64,000 bases of DNA from Halocafeteria seosinensis (lineage: Eukaryota > Sar > Bigyra > Bicosoecida), in NCBI GenBank assembly GCA_001687465.1, contig LVLI01000279.1:41768-105767 (forward strand). Direction: 5' to 3'. Shown here piece by piece: positions 49,939 through 60,883 of this stretch. Positions within the stretch are counted from its first letter, which is position 1. Every line of letters begins with the position of its first letter. The notes beneath the pieces are model-generated. The model was not told the origin of the DNA. It made no database searches and worked only from the letters and a program-made list of their open reading frames with translations. Both the position numbers and the translations under genes were made by a program.

Positions 49939-50537
49939 CTGGAGTCTGAATCGCGGCCTTTCTGAGTGTGTATTCACAACTCTTTCCTGTTTCCTAGATT
50001 GGTCCGTGTGCGGTGAGGGCGCGGTGAGCGCCCGAAAAGGTCCGGACCCTTGCCGGATGTGGCCGGGGGCTTCGGCCACAACCGCGAAAAGCGACACGCG
50101 TCGTCTGTGGGAATCGGAAGATCCGGTAGGGTTACCAGATTCCTGAACTGAACGAAGAAGGGATGGACCGGTTATCCCCAGCAATCTGTGTGGTAGAGCT
50201 ATTGATAGGGTGCATTTATTTCTTCGGTTGCTACAGTTTGGGAATTCAGCTGCGGACACATTTCCATGTTGGTTGGCAAACTCCCAATAACACGTCGAAA
50301 ATCTGCTGGGAACGATTCCTTAGATATATCCGCCTTCTCATTGCCTGAAGGAATGAGAATTATAGCATTGGGGCGCTAGCGTCTAAGCCTCGGTACTCGC
50401 AACAGATTCAGATTCCTGCCCTAGTGACACACAGTCGAAACCATGTGTACCAGTTATTGGGGGGTTCCAATGCTTATTAAAGCACTCTTGAATTCCTATT
50501 GTCGGGCTTGGTCAACTCAAAAATTCCGTTGCTATTG
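49939..50537. other. Spacer between PDI and the FGGY kinase gene
   Basis: This interval lies upstream of PDI and downstream of the kinase gene, both on the minus strand. Its left part is GC-rich, with the hairpin cluster listed separately. It may be the PDI promoter or first leader exon, or a separate RNA gene. I see no protein-coding support. Confidence 0.5.
50005..50143. ncRNA. GC-rich cluster of nested hairpins, candidate structured RNA
   Basis: Stem 50010-50014/50081-50085 encloses three hairpins: 50017-50022/50028-50033, 50041-50045/50053-50057 and 50058-50065/50073-50080 (8 bp perfect). Together they form a four-way junction. An outer stem 50005-50009/50094-50098 extends it with one bulge. 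To the right, 50110-50115 pairs with 50138-50143 around two short hairpins. No known RNA family (tRNA, RNase P/MRP, SRP, U1-U6, U3) was matched. It could be a transcribed RNA, a structured 5' leader of PDI, or chance pairing in GC-rich DNA. Confidence 0.35.
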
Positions 50538-52386
50538 TTAAGCAGTCGCCGACATCAAGTCTCTGTACTCCTGTTGATGCTTCTGCATACGGAGGTAGAT
50601 TTGATACTTCCTCTCGTAAAACGTTGACACACTTGCAACTGTCGACGGAGTCAAAACACGTGCTAGCGCAGCACTCCCAGACCCAATTCGTAGCATAGCC
50701 GTTTTCAGATCAGGATAGATTCCAGAGGCAACCGCGGCTGCTACTGCACATCCTCGGGTAACAGCGTCATCATTAACGGTGATAACTGGTTTCTGGACCG
50801 CCTCTGTAAGAACTTTTGCTATAATAGGATTGGAAGCAGGCCCGCCGGTCAAGGCGACACGATTGATTATATGCCCTTGCAGCTCCATGTTTTCGATGAT
50901 TTGCCGCGTTTGCAGTGCCAATCCCTGGACAGCAGCAAGGTACAGGCAGGCAAGGTCCTCTTTTGTTGCCTCTATTCCGGTTCCTACGATACAACCCCTC
51001 ATGTATGGATTTGCAAGTGGAGCACGGTTCCCGTGTATATCCGGATAAACATGCAAGTGTTGGGTTAGCAAGTGATAGCACGCTTTGTCGCCAAACTTCT
51101 CAATTGCTAACTGCTGCAGTAAGGAATTCAAGGAATCGTAGTGCTCTCCCTCGACTTTCATCATAGAGTTCGACGAAGAGGATGAGGAAACCATGTTGTG
51201 TACAAACCAGGGATGACTGGAGACCAAGCGGTCGATCAACGTTGCAAATGCACTTTGGCCGCTCTCATTAAGCCAAAAGCCGGGTAATACTGCGCCATAG
51301 TACGGGCCCCATGAGCCTCGCACCTCGAGTTTTTTATGCGACAACTTCATATGGCACGCAGATGTACCACAAATCAAACCTAGAGTTGTTGTCGCGTCCT
51401 CCTTATACTGATCCTCCGCAATAGATGAGCCAATGCAATTCATTGAGATCCATGTACCCAGGAGACCAATCATACCAGCGTGTGCATCAATCAGCCCAGC
51501 AGATACTGTAATATCACTCGGCAAATTCAGATCGGATACCACTGCTGACGTTAAATCAGAGGACACTGCTGTTCCCACCTGTTGAGCGGAAATGTCTCCG
51601 GAGGCTTCAATTCTTCCTCTGTGATCTGTGACTAAATCAAGCATATCGATTTGATCGAAAAATCCTAAATCCCAACCATCACCCAATTCAGTTTCTGTGT
51701 CTCTACTCCCTTCGACTACTAGATCTCGAACACGTTGGGGCTGATACATCCATTTGCATGTCAGCGTGCAAATGCTGCGGGTGAGGCTCCCACTGCATTT
51801 GTAGGAAAGCCAATCTGCGAGGTCAAAATAGTGTGCAGCTTCCCGGTATTGTTCAGGGCGGTATTTTTTGAGCCATTTGAGCTTTGGTATCTCCATTTCT
51901 GGGGATATAGAACCGCCGACGCTGCGCAATAGTGCATGCTGCGATTCGTTTATTTCTCTGGCCTCCTCCACTGCACGATGGTCCATCCATAATATCTGGT
52001 ACAAACACCAGGACAATGCTTTAAACCTCAGAATATGAGTTACAGATAGTTTCACGTACAACATCCCTGCCGCTGCTGTCAATGGAATTGCTACCAGCCT
52101 CAATCACCAAGCTACATGTGGCGTCGAAGGTGATTCCCACGATGGAATTCGCCAGAGTATCGTCCGACAAGTGATTAGACGCTTTCGCGACGGTGTTTTG
52201 AATGGATTCCTTGCAAGCCGCCCAAATATCTGCAGTGCTTTGCTCGTAGTAATCCGTCTTGGGGTTATAGGTGGGAATGGGCGAGGAAGCTCGGGAGATC
52301 GTCACGCCTTCAGCGTTGAAGAGTGATGCACGAACGCTGTTCGTTCCAACATCAATACCAAGTACGTAAGAAGTTGATTTCACCAT
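50538..52386 (-). CDS. FGGY: FGGY-family carbohydrate kinase, D-ribulokinase-like
   Basis: Two exons, complement 52060-52386 and 50538-51995, give 594 aa, normal for the family. The N-terminal phosphate-binding block is LGIDVGTNSVRASLF. The motif ATCSLV at about residues 89-94 is a signature of the D-ribulokinase branch (human FGGY, yeast YDR109C). The intron is removed between GRDV and ILWMDHRA, restoring the conserved WMDHRA block. Later blocks are PEMEIPKLKWL, SICTLTCKW, the catalytic-Asp region GLIDAHAGMIG, HGNRAPLANPYMRG, and a C-terminal ATP-site block with LTGGPASNPI. The expected reaction is ATP-dependent phosphorylation of D-ribulose or another ketopentose in the cytosol. ATG 52386 fits the family start. 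Confidence 0.92.
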
Positions 52387-52444
52387 CTTGTGCACCTAAC
52401 ATCCACCTCTAATCAATACAAACTTGACCAACATCATGGGCCAC

Positions 52445-52463
52445 ATCATGTGGGCCACATGAT
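52445..52463. promoter_or_regulatory. 9-1-9 perfect palindrome in the divergent promoter of FGGY and the acyltransferase
   Basis: atcatgtgg at 52445-52453 and ccacatgat at 52455-52463 are perfect inverted copies around one base. A related half-copy, atcatgggccac at 52433-52444, precedes them. The site lies in the 252-base gap between two divergently transcribed genes, about 60 bases upstream of the kinase start codon. It contains CACATG E-box-like half-sites. A dimeric regulator site is plausible but not shown. Confidence 0.45.
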
Positions 52464-52638
52464 ACAAAATCTATCAAAGCTGCCAACTTCAACTTCAACA
52501 TGGTCATTCAGCTGTGTTGAGCCCGTTCGGGAGCTAATGGCGCATAATCGGTCATAATTGTAGCCCTTGTCAGTTTAAGTTTACTGTTTCACACTGCATG
52601 GTATCGTGGCTGGCTTCCGGAACTGCACTGGATAGAAG

Positions 52639-55140
52639 ATGTTGGCGCGCGAGTTAACAGCAGGATCGCGCGGAATTGGTCGTTCCTCTCACATTACGCG
52701 TTCCTTGGGTTCAAATAGCACTCTACCATGTTTATATGCTACGGAACGTTGCCTCAGTGTCAGCTGGAGGCGATGGGCCTCGACGTTTGAGTATCAAACG
52801 AGCATGGACCGACTCCCGGTTCCTGACTTGAACGATACAGCGCATAAATACTTGAAATCACTGCTTCCCCTCCTGGATGATTCGGATTTCGAGCATGAGA
52901 ACAATGTGGTCAGCAAATTTTGTGACCCAGGAGGTCCTGGACCGTTCCTTCAAGAAAAACTCCAAGTAAGACTAGCGTAGTCGGGCGGGGAGGGAATTTT
53001 GACTGCAATTAATTCCTTCGCTCTATTGGTTGCAGCAACGCGCTTCCGAAGAACTGAATTGGTTGGAAAAATACTGGGATAACATGTACTTGTCTTTACG
53101 CGATCCAATACCGGTGAATGTACCTTACTTTCTGCAATTCAAGGATGTACCGCGATCATCCATGTTCCCAGGAGGTGAGCTGCAGTACACAGCTCATATA
53201 GTGTCCAAGTTTCTGGAATTCAAGGGGCTGATTGATAGGTAAGCAAGAGCCGTAGCTAAGTATGAAAGCAAGAGATGTGAGTCGAATACATTCTCCATTG
53301 GATAATTTCTCTCAGGGAAGAGCTAGAGCCTGATGTAGATGGGAAGGGTAATCCGATGTGCATGAACCAATTCGCACGGTTATTCAATCACGCCCGTATA
53401 CCTCGCAAGGGCATTGATGAACTGGTACGGGCATGAGGTTGGTTTCGCACATGGTTGGTATTTTGTTTACCCGGAGGATGCTGCTCGACTTTGCAGAAGT
53501 GTTATCATGCCGCTCCTGCGGCTTTGAAATATAGGCACTTCGCAACTGAACACATCGATGATGTTCCGAATAATCATATACTCGTGATTTGTAATAAGCA
53601 CATGTATACCGTCAATGTAGCAGATGATAACGGTCCTTATAAGGCTGAAAGGATCGAAGTTTCACTTCGGGGCATTGCCGAAGATGCTTCTCGTAGGGGG
53701 CCTAACCCACATACAGTCCAGACGTTAACGTATGCAAACAGAGACCTGTGGGCAGAGGCTCGGGAAACACTATTTCAGTCTTCAGATACAAACCGGGAAT
53801 CTCTAGAAGCTATCGATAGTGCATTATTTGTCGTTTGTCTTGACCAATTCGAAGAGTATGGAAAGCGAGAGGCCCAGGTGCCAGATAACACTGATAGTGT
53901 TGCCCAAAACAACGTGGCTCACCGCTTAATGTTGGGAGAAGCCGGTAATAGGTGGTACGATAAGCATCAATTATGTGTTTTCCCACAATTGCGTGCAGGA
54001 GTTACTATGGAGCATGCTCCTGGCGACGCAACACCAGTACTCAAGATGTTGGATTGGGCTATAGATAAACTTCACGCAAATTCGGATCAACCATTTTCTC
54101 CTGATCAAACCATCAAGGACTTTAAACGTCTAACTTTTGATATACCAGAAAGCGTGCAGCAAAAAATAGAGCATACTACAGATAGTGTACACGAGACGGA
54201 AGATGATGTCACGACGCAAACTCTTTCGTTTCTGCAATTCGGATCCGACCATATCAAGAAACAGCTTGCTTTCCCTCCTGATACATTCGTTCAAGTAAGC
54301 AAGAAGCAAGATGACCTCGATTGCTCTACTTTCCGTTCCAGTGCTTTTACTCGTGTGCAGCTGGCTATTGGACTTGCGTGGCAAAAGCTTTACGGATTTA
54401 GCACTCCGCAATATGAGTCTGTCGCAACTCGTGGGTTTCTGCACGGTCGAACTGAAGCAATGAGGAGTACCTCCATCGAGTCCATGTTATTTTGCCAATC
54501 TATGGAAACCCCTAAATTTATGACAGCTGAAAAGGTACGCATTCAATACATGTAGTCATGTTCTTCCAGATGATGAATCTTTTCTACCGCTGCAGAGGAG
54601 GAGCCAAATGGCACGGCTGAAGGAAGCCGCTCAGTCTCACCAACTACTAATATCTGACTGTAAAGTGCGTATTCTTACCAAAACTTTCCTTTCCTTGATA
54701 CAATTATGAGACTGAATCTGTTTGCGACAGCAAGGGAAAGGAATTGACCGCCATCTTTATGGTCTCATGAATATTGCGAAAGAAGAGCAGATCGATCCGC
54801 TTCCCGAGCTTTTCCATTCCAAAGGGTTCCGCGAAAGCTCAACATGGAGGTATGTCCCGGGCTCCGTGTTAATGATTCCGCTGGTATTTTCATCGTCACT
54901 TGAGTTCGCAGACTGTCTACATCTAATGCCGGTATCCCCGCTTTACAACGGTTCGGATACGGCCCCGTATCACCTGATGGCTATGGTGTCGGCTACATGG
55001 TGCATCCCGAAAAATTGATGTTTGATATTACGGCTTTCAGGAAATGCGAGACTCGACCTATGGATGCCAAGGAATACGCCGCGGCACTTCGGGAGTCCTT
55101 TGAAGAAATGGAACGGATGTGTCTCGATCAACCGTCATAA
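52639..55140 (+). CDS. Carnitine/choline O-acyltransferase family enzyme, probably mitochondrial
   Basis: Seven exons are inferred: 52639-52965, 53036-53238, 53316-53424, 53497-54534, 54596-54664, 54731-54849 and 54912-55140, giving 697 aa. Family blocks are in order: ELNWLEKYWDNMYL, PMCMNQFARLFNHARIP, the NRWYDK block, catalytic His386 in MEHAPGDA, GKGIDRHLYGLM (carnitine-site region), LSTSN, and FGYGPVSPDGYGVGYMV near the end. The splices restore each block. The N-terminal 50 residues are Arg/Ser-rich without acidic residues until ERC, like a mitochondrial presequence, so a carnitine O-acetyltransferase is the best guess. Substrate chain length is not certain. Intron 5 has a weak donor (GTGCGT), and exon 5 is only 69 bases. 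Confidence 0.88.
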
Positions 55141-55472
55141 CTTAACTCATGGTCAGGAAGTTCTGACGGGAAACAACTTGAATCCTGTTGTGATAGATAC
55201 CACTCTGAGGGTTTTCCTCTCGAGTCAATGGTGGATAGTATCAGTTTTGGAAAGAACACTGAAAATAATGCAACACTTGTCGCTTCACGCTTGTATGTAA
55301 TGTAGCTGGTTCGTTTCCAACTTGAAATTTTGTAAGCTTTCCAAGGACGCATAGTTTGAAGTTGCGTATGCTTGAAGTGACACGGGAATTGTTGTCGCTT
55401 ATTGCGTTCCATTGCACCAAGACTGTTTGAGTAGTTTGTCAGTTAGGAACCCTACTTGTATTGCAGTTGATC
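55141..55472 (+). other. Intergenic spacer
   Basis: About 330 bases between two same-strand genes hold the 3' end of the acyltransferase and the promoter of the ARM-like gene. No other feature was seen. Confidence 0.5.
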
Positions 55473-57287
55473 ATGTCGTCTGCACCTGCACAGTCGAGCC
55501 GCGGTGGCGGCAATTGGCGACGCACCACTGTCTATGCGACCATAGCCGCCGCAGCGGCCACTGGAGGCGCTTTCCTGGCCTATAAATACTATAAACACCA
55601 TAAATATTCCGGCAAAGAGTCAGGGTCCTCCTCGACGACCTCATCAGGTCCAAGAAAAGATGGCGGAGCTCAGGGAACGAAACACTTGAAGGAAGAACAG
55701 AAATTCCAGCTCCTGCTCGACAACATCTACATCCCTGGAATTCATGGTCCACAGGACATTGTGCCTCTTTCGAAGAATCCGGTCGAAGTGGTCGACGCCA
55801 TTTCGAGGAACGAGAATCTGCAGGAAGATTCGGGAAAATACAGTGTGCGAAACTTGATCCTCATGCTGCGAACAGCTGTCGGTCAAAGCACGTTCAGTAT
55901 GTAATAGTGTCTGGAAGTTTGGAATTTTGACTGAGTCCGAACTAATGGATATAAATTGCAGATCGTCTTCGAGAAGCATCCAGAGATCTTGGTATCGTAG
56001 AGTCGTTGTGTGACCGAGTTGTCAACGGACTCTCTTGTGGTCATGGACGAGTCCCGTTGTATCTGTATTCGACGGCGGAGGAACATGAATTAGCAGGCAA
56101 GGATAAAAACATCGGAAATAACTATGACATTTGCAGTTGCTTGGATCCATCGACTTCTTTGTTGCGTAAGTGTAATCGATTGAAAGTACCGGTCATGGTA
56201 GGAAGAGGTTTCACCAAGTTATGGGTGCAGAAATTTGCGACGCCGTAGTGAGGCAGCTGGCTGCAACTGCATTAATTAACTATGCTTCAGACCAATCCTC
56301 ACAAGAACGCATTTACGAGTGCAGTTGTTGCATTGATGTTGGAGAGAGAACGATGTTCCTTCATTGGCTGGAGCAGTACCTGTGGATATCCACCGACATA
56401 TCCAATATTTCGCGCCCGAAAGACATCATCGTCTACTGTGAGCCAAATTGCAGGAGTATGGAGGAGTCTGTGCTGAACACGTCCAAACTTTATTTGCGAG
56501 ATCGACTACTACATGTTGCGTTGTTGAAAATTCTTGGGAATTTCGCCATGATTCCTCATGGAGTACGCATTCTAACCAACGAAAATTTAGCGAACGTATT
56601 GGCTGGTTACGTGTCGAGGTCTGCGTCTCCAACTATTTCAAAGAAACTTATACCGCTAAATCTAACTGACACATTATCCAGTAGCAAAGGAAATGTGGAT
56701 CTTTCCTTGCAAGCTATCAAAGCGTTGGTAAACATTGCCAATGATGAACATGGTGTTGGCTCCCTGACTACAAGTATACCTATTGTGATGGAGACTGCGA
56801 AGAATAGCATACTAAATCTGGACAATCTAGATGCGTCTACTCGACAGGAGGAAGATACTCACTCTAAGGATCTCGCATCTCCAGACTTATCGGACCCGGC
56901 ATTAGAGAAGGTGTGCATCCTCATTGCTCGTATCACTAACACAGGTGAGTCCCCGATTCCCTTTGTGCGAGGGTTTTGGCTTCGCTTGTTACTATTTCTT
57001 CTTGCTTGCTCTCAGATGCTGCAATTCAAAAGTTACTAGCTTCCTCTCCCACTGATGCTCTCGTAGAAACCTTAGCGCTTACTGTGTTCGGCATAATAGA
57101 TCACTTTACAGTGTACTCGAACACTCGAGAGGGCAGAGACTCTGACAGGGAAGAGATTTCGCTCTCCGATGCATCAGCTGCAGTACAGGCAGCGGCAACT
57201 GCATTAAAACGATTGGCTGATGTAGACTCAGACGCGGCGAGAGAAATCGCCCAAATCCAGTCCAAGTTTTACGGCCGTTCCACTTAA
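55473..57287 (+). CDS. Membrane-anchored armadillo/HEAT-like repeat protein
   Basis: Four exons (55473-55896, 55962-56165, 56231-56944, 57016-57287) give 537 aa. A short Ser/Gly/Arg-rich head precedes one transmembrane segment (about residues 19-42, YATIAAAAATGGAFLAYKYY) followed by basic residues. A Ser/Gly linker and an all-helical body come next. Helical blocks such as LQAIKALVNIANDE, RLLHVALLKILGNFAMI and AVQAAATALKRLADVD resemble armadillo repeats. The layout (N-terminal anchor plus ARM-like body) recalls membrane-tethered ARMC proteins of mitochondria or ER, but that is inference. The ATG at 55473 is the first in-frame one. Confidence 0.72.
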
Positions 57288-57626
57288 TTCAGAGGTGTTG
57301 AGTTTTTTTGGAATTCGTATCTTGGAGAAGAAATTGTATGAGATGGTAACTGCACAGTCTGCACTTACCATAGGGGAACCTTCCATGCTGCTTGTAATCC
57401 TATAAGGCGCATAAGGAGGCAAAATACAGTTTGACATCGTGAGTGACTAGCTAGTTGTACAGTCCTGGTATTCCAGCTGTGCGTCCACAAAAGGAGGTAT
57501 GACAACTCACAGCGTAAGAATCCCCTGTTTTGTAAATTTATAAAGAAACTAGTTTACAATAAAAATATACAATTTCTTAGGACTCATAGGTTTGTTACCT
57601 GGTCCTCACCTTCGGTATTAAAAAAA
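57288..57626 (+). other. Intergenic spacer
   Basis: About 340 bases, AT-rich on the right with aataaaa near 57557, perhaps a polyadenylation signal of the ARM-like gene. The promoter of the ankyrin gene should also lie here. Nothing else was recognised. Confidence 0.5.
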
Positions 57627-59049
57627 ATGTCCAAAATTGAGAAAGATGGCCGTGTGAGGCTCACTTACCAAGAGCTCTCCGAAATGGAGCGTGCATGCCG
57701 ATTCGGGAAAACGAGACAGGTCAGGGCAATTCTGGATTCATTCCCATTGGATCCAGACGACAGTCCACGACTCGACGTTAATACTATTGAAATTGGGGTC
57801 AGTATCATGTTGTGGTCCGTATGATTCTGGCCGAATTAAACTTTGCCTTACTCGCTTTTGTACCACAGTCTGGTTGGACACCTCTTCATGTAGCTGGTAT
57901 GTTATTCATTGGTTACCTTTTTGCCTCCGTATCATGGTGTTGAAATTTTAGAAGCTCTGCTTGGGACTCGACAGCACTACATGGTGAGAAGGAAGTGGCA
58001 CTCCTGCTGGTGGATCACTACCACTTTACAGTCACTGCCAAGGATCAAGTACGTTTCTAGGTACAAACATACACTATGAGTGATTGGAAAATTATCGTCA
58101 ATTCTTTGTTTCCCGTCGTCTTGTCCACAGCGAGGCTTTACCCCGGCAAATTTAGCACGACAGAGCCACCACTACACACTAGAAAAGGAGCTAAATGATA
58201 GGGCTGGGTTGACGACAGCCCCTCCGCCAGTGGACACAGATGTGGCTCAGGTATGCAACAGAGTCCTAATCCCGCGAGTATTTAGTTGTGTTGAGAAGCC
58301 ATTTTGTGGTGTCATTCCTACAGGCTCCTCCCGAGCAATCCCCGCTTACGGATGTTTTCGAGGGGACAGACTTCCTGGATGAAGAGGAAGAAACGGAGAA
58401 TAATCGCGCGGAGCATAGCCACGCATCTGATGAGACTCCCGAAAAACCTATAGATGAGGATACTAAGCAAGTAGAGGCAGACGATCAGTTGGATCCAGAA
58501 GCAGGACATGGGGGGAAAGCAAAAAGTCAACGCCAAGGTCAGACAACTCCCGATACTACGAGTGACATTGCAGTGTGGAAAGTGTCTGCGGATGCTTCTG
58601 GTAACACAACTCTTTCAACACCCAAGAAGGAACAACGGTACCAAGAAATCAGCGATAGTGCTTCAGTTGCCGGCTCTGCGGTTAGCACGAGTACCCGGAG
58701 ACCATCTTTCGATGGAACCATGTACCCGTTCGCTGAAGCTACTCAGGGAATAAAAGATCTCGCGTCTGACTTGTACATGGGTCAGAAACATCGGTATGCA
58801 CGTAATCCTTCGTTTTGGTCAAAACGGATTACAAGAAGTAAAATTTCGATTTCGGATGGTCTCCAAGCGGGTGCCCCAAATAAACCCAGCACCGTAAGTG
58901 GCCGAAGTATTATTTGCTACCTAGCGTCCCAGCCAGGACTGTGTGACTTAAAGCGAAGAACAATCGTGTCGAAATTCAAAACTAACCAGCTTCGAGGACA
59001 AACTGAGGCAGCTAAAGGGTCTGAGCCACAATCTAGTGTGCATTTTTGA
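57627..59049 (+). CDS. Ankyrin-repeat protein with acidic, disordered C-terminus
   Basis: Five exons are inferred: 57627-57797, 57869-57900, 57952-58048, 58131-58250 and 58324-59049, giving 381 aa. The N-terminus (LSEMERACRFGKTRQVRAIL) and SGWTPLHVA form one ankyrin-like unit. KEVALLLVDHYHFTVTAKDQ plus RGFTPANLARQSHHY form another. From about residue 140 the chain is acidic, then Ser/Thr/Lys-rich and probably disordered. The donor of exon 2 (GTTATT at 57901) is weak and was chosen because it alone keeps the ankyrin frame. A possible 39-base intron at about 58893-58931 would not change the frame. Ankyrin repeats bind proteins; the partner is unknown. Confidence 0.65.
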
Positions 59050-59220
59050 ATTCCACCTGCACTTGGGCCATACATACCCTATGTGTCAAACACTTACTTG
59101 GGCCATATTTTACCCTCCTGGATTGTCAATTGGAAATCACGAATACATTCGAATACTCTACCTCTTGTTGTTGTTGAATAGTGTGCGTTTTTGTCCCTAC
59201 ATCTGACAATAGGCGGTAGA

Positions 59221-60883
59221 ATGCTGCAAAGAACGACATGTAGACTATGGCATGTGAAGAAGGGGCTTCCAGGGGTTTGTGCCTCTTATTCGCGTCTTTC
59301 CCCTCCTTCGTTGCCTCCCAGAAGCTCACTATCTTTCGTACAACTTACGACAGGTAGGACACAGGCGATTGACCTCGCACTGAGATATCATACAGGCGTG
59401 AATAAAGGCCCCGACAACGGAAGAGCAGGCCGGAGGATACTTCCCTTAGTCCAGAATCTGCCGAATATAGGGCCTTCAAGACATGATACGCTCTCTCCGG
59501 CAGGCTCATTCGATTCGCCATCTTTGAATTACTCTGGGAGACGACATTTCTCTGCATTCCCCTCTGTGGGGCCGACAGGACCAGGAGGAAGTGGACCAGG
59601 AGGTCCTGGGAATTTTCCTTGGCTTGGAGCTACCATAGTGCTAGGAGGTGGTGCTCTGGCGCTCGTCCTTTTATTTGCTCTCGGAAAGTTCATTCTAATT
59701 GGCATCTTGTTTGTTGGGGCTCTACTTCTGATGATGAAAACGACGAGGTCCACATCGATCGGCCGTCACCTCTCGAGAAGTGTTGGAATCAACCCAAATT
59801 CCTTGACGGGGAAACAAATACTGTCCAGCATTGTCGACTCGGCTCTGATCGTATGTAGCTTCTAATTTGCTCATGTGACTCAAAGGGTTCATTGCATGCT
59901 TGGTCCGCTGCAGAGGTTGGGGAAACGGATGCTTGCAGACCAATATGCGAATCTAACATTCCACGGACTCCTTCAGCAAAAATTGAACGAAAGCATTGCT
60001 GTTCAAGAAAAGTTGGGACCCGTTATACTGACAGATTTCTCCAAAGAGGATGTCTATGGTACGTGGTGATCGGTCCACTGGATACCTATATCTGTTCCTG
60101 GGCACTAGAATGTGAATGCCTGCAGACGAAGAACCAGGTATTCGAGTAGAGGGGGAAATCAGGAACATTAATGGTAGAATAGTTGGATGGCTTTATTCAC
60201 AGAGTGGTGTACAGGAGGTTTCTATGTTGGAGCGAAAAGGTAATTTGTTGGACATTACATGCATGTCGAATGGTTGTGCCAGCGTATTTCAAGAATGCGT
60301 ATATGTACACAGGCATCAAGGACCGTTTAGTTGCCGCTTGGGAGAAAATTCGCGAAGGTACGGTTTGCAGTATGCCCCGAGTATTGTATGCGCTAATCTC
60401 TTAAACCGTACTTTGCAGGTGGAAAACGGGAAGAAAAACCTAAGGCAGAACAAGAAGATCTATCGGATACCCTTCAGAGAGCTGTAGAGGCCGTTCCAGA
60501 ATACATTTACACATTAAATCAGCTAGAGATACACGTCACTTCTCCCGTTGATGAAGACGAAGTAGAAGAAATTATAGATTTAACTACCAGCGTGTCTGGG
60601 GAATATCGGGCAGGTACGTACGAGAAAATTGCTATGGCTCACCAGTATCTGTCCTCATTGGCTATCCCGTCTCACAGTGGAGTTTGCACCTGATTGGGAG
60701 GATATACAAGACGATATCCCCAGTGAGTACATAGATACCTTTGAGAAATTTTACAAATCGCGGCAAGAGTATTACCGACGTCACACCTCTCCTTCCGATC
60801 CTGGAAGTGGCAAGACTGAGAGGCGCCATAGTGAAAGCTCTGGACCATCGGTAATAGACGTGGAATATCGAGAGAAGAAATAG
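59221..60883 (+). CDS. Organelle-type membrane protein, perhaps Tim21/Coa1-like
   Basis: Six exons (59221-59850, 59914-60058, 60126-60239, 60313-60357, 60419-60613, 60678-60883) give 444 aa. The first 40 residues are rich in Arg, Ser and Leu and lack acidic residues, like a mitochondrial or plastid targeting peptide. A Gly/Pro linker (GPGGSGPGGPG) leads to about 40 hydrophobic residues (about 135-174), enough for one long or two short membrane helices. After that come a globular block with the beta-rich stretch IRVEGEIRNINGRIVGWLYS and a charged C-terminus. Membrane helix plus a small beta domain recalls Tim21/Coa1 proteins, but I cannot confirm it. Every join keeps the frame. Confidence 0.68.

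Noticed and set aside
49925-50143. U1-like start (gcttacctgg) followed by a four-way-junction-like fold
   Set aside because: The cttacctg string is better read as a minus-strand splice donor, and the hairpin cluster begins about 70 bases later. The U1 loop and Sm-site sequences are absent.
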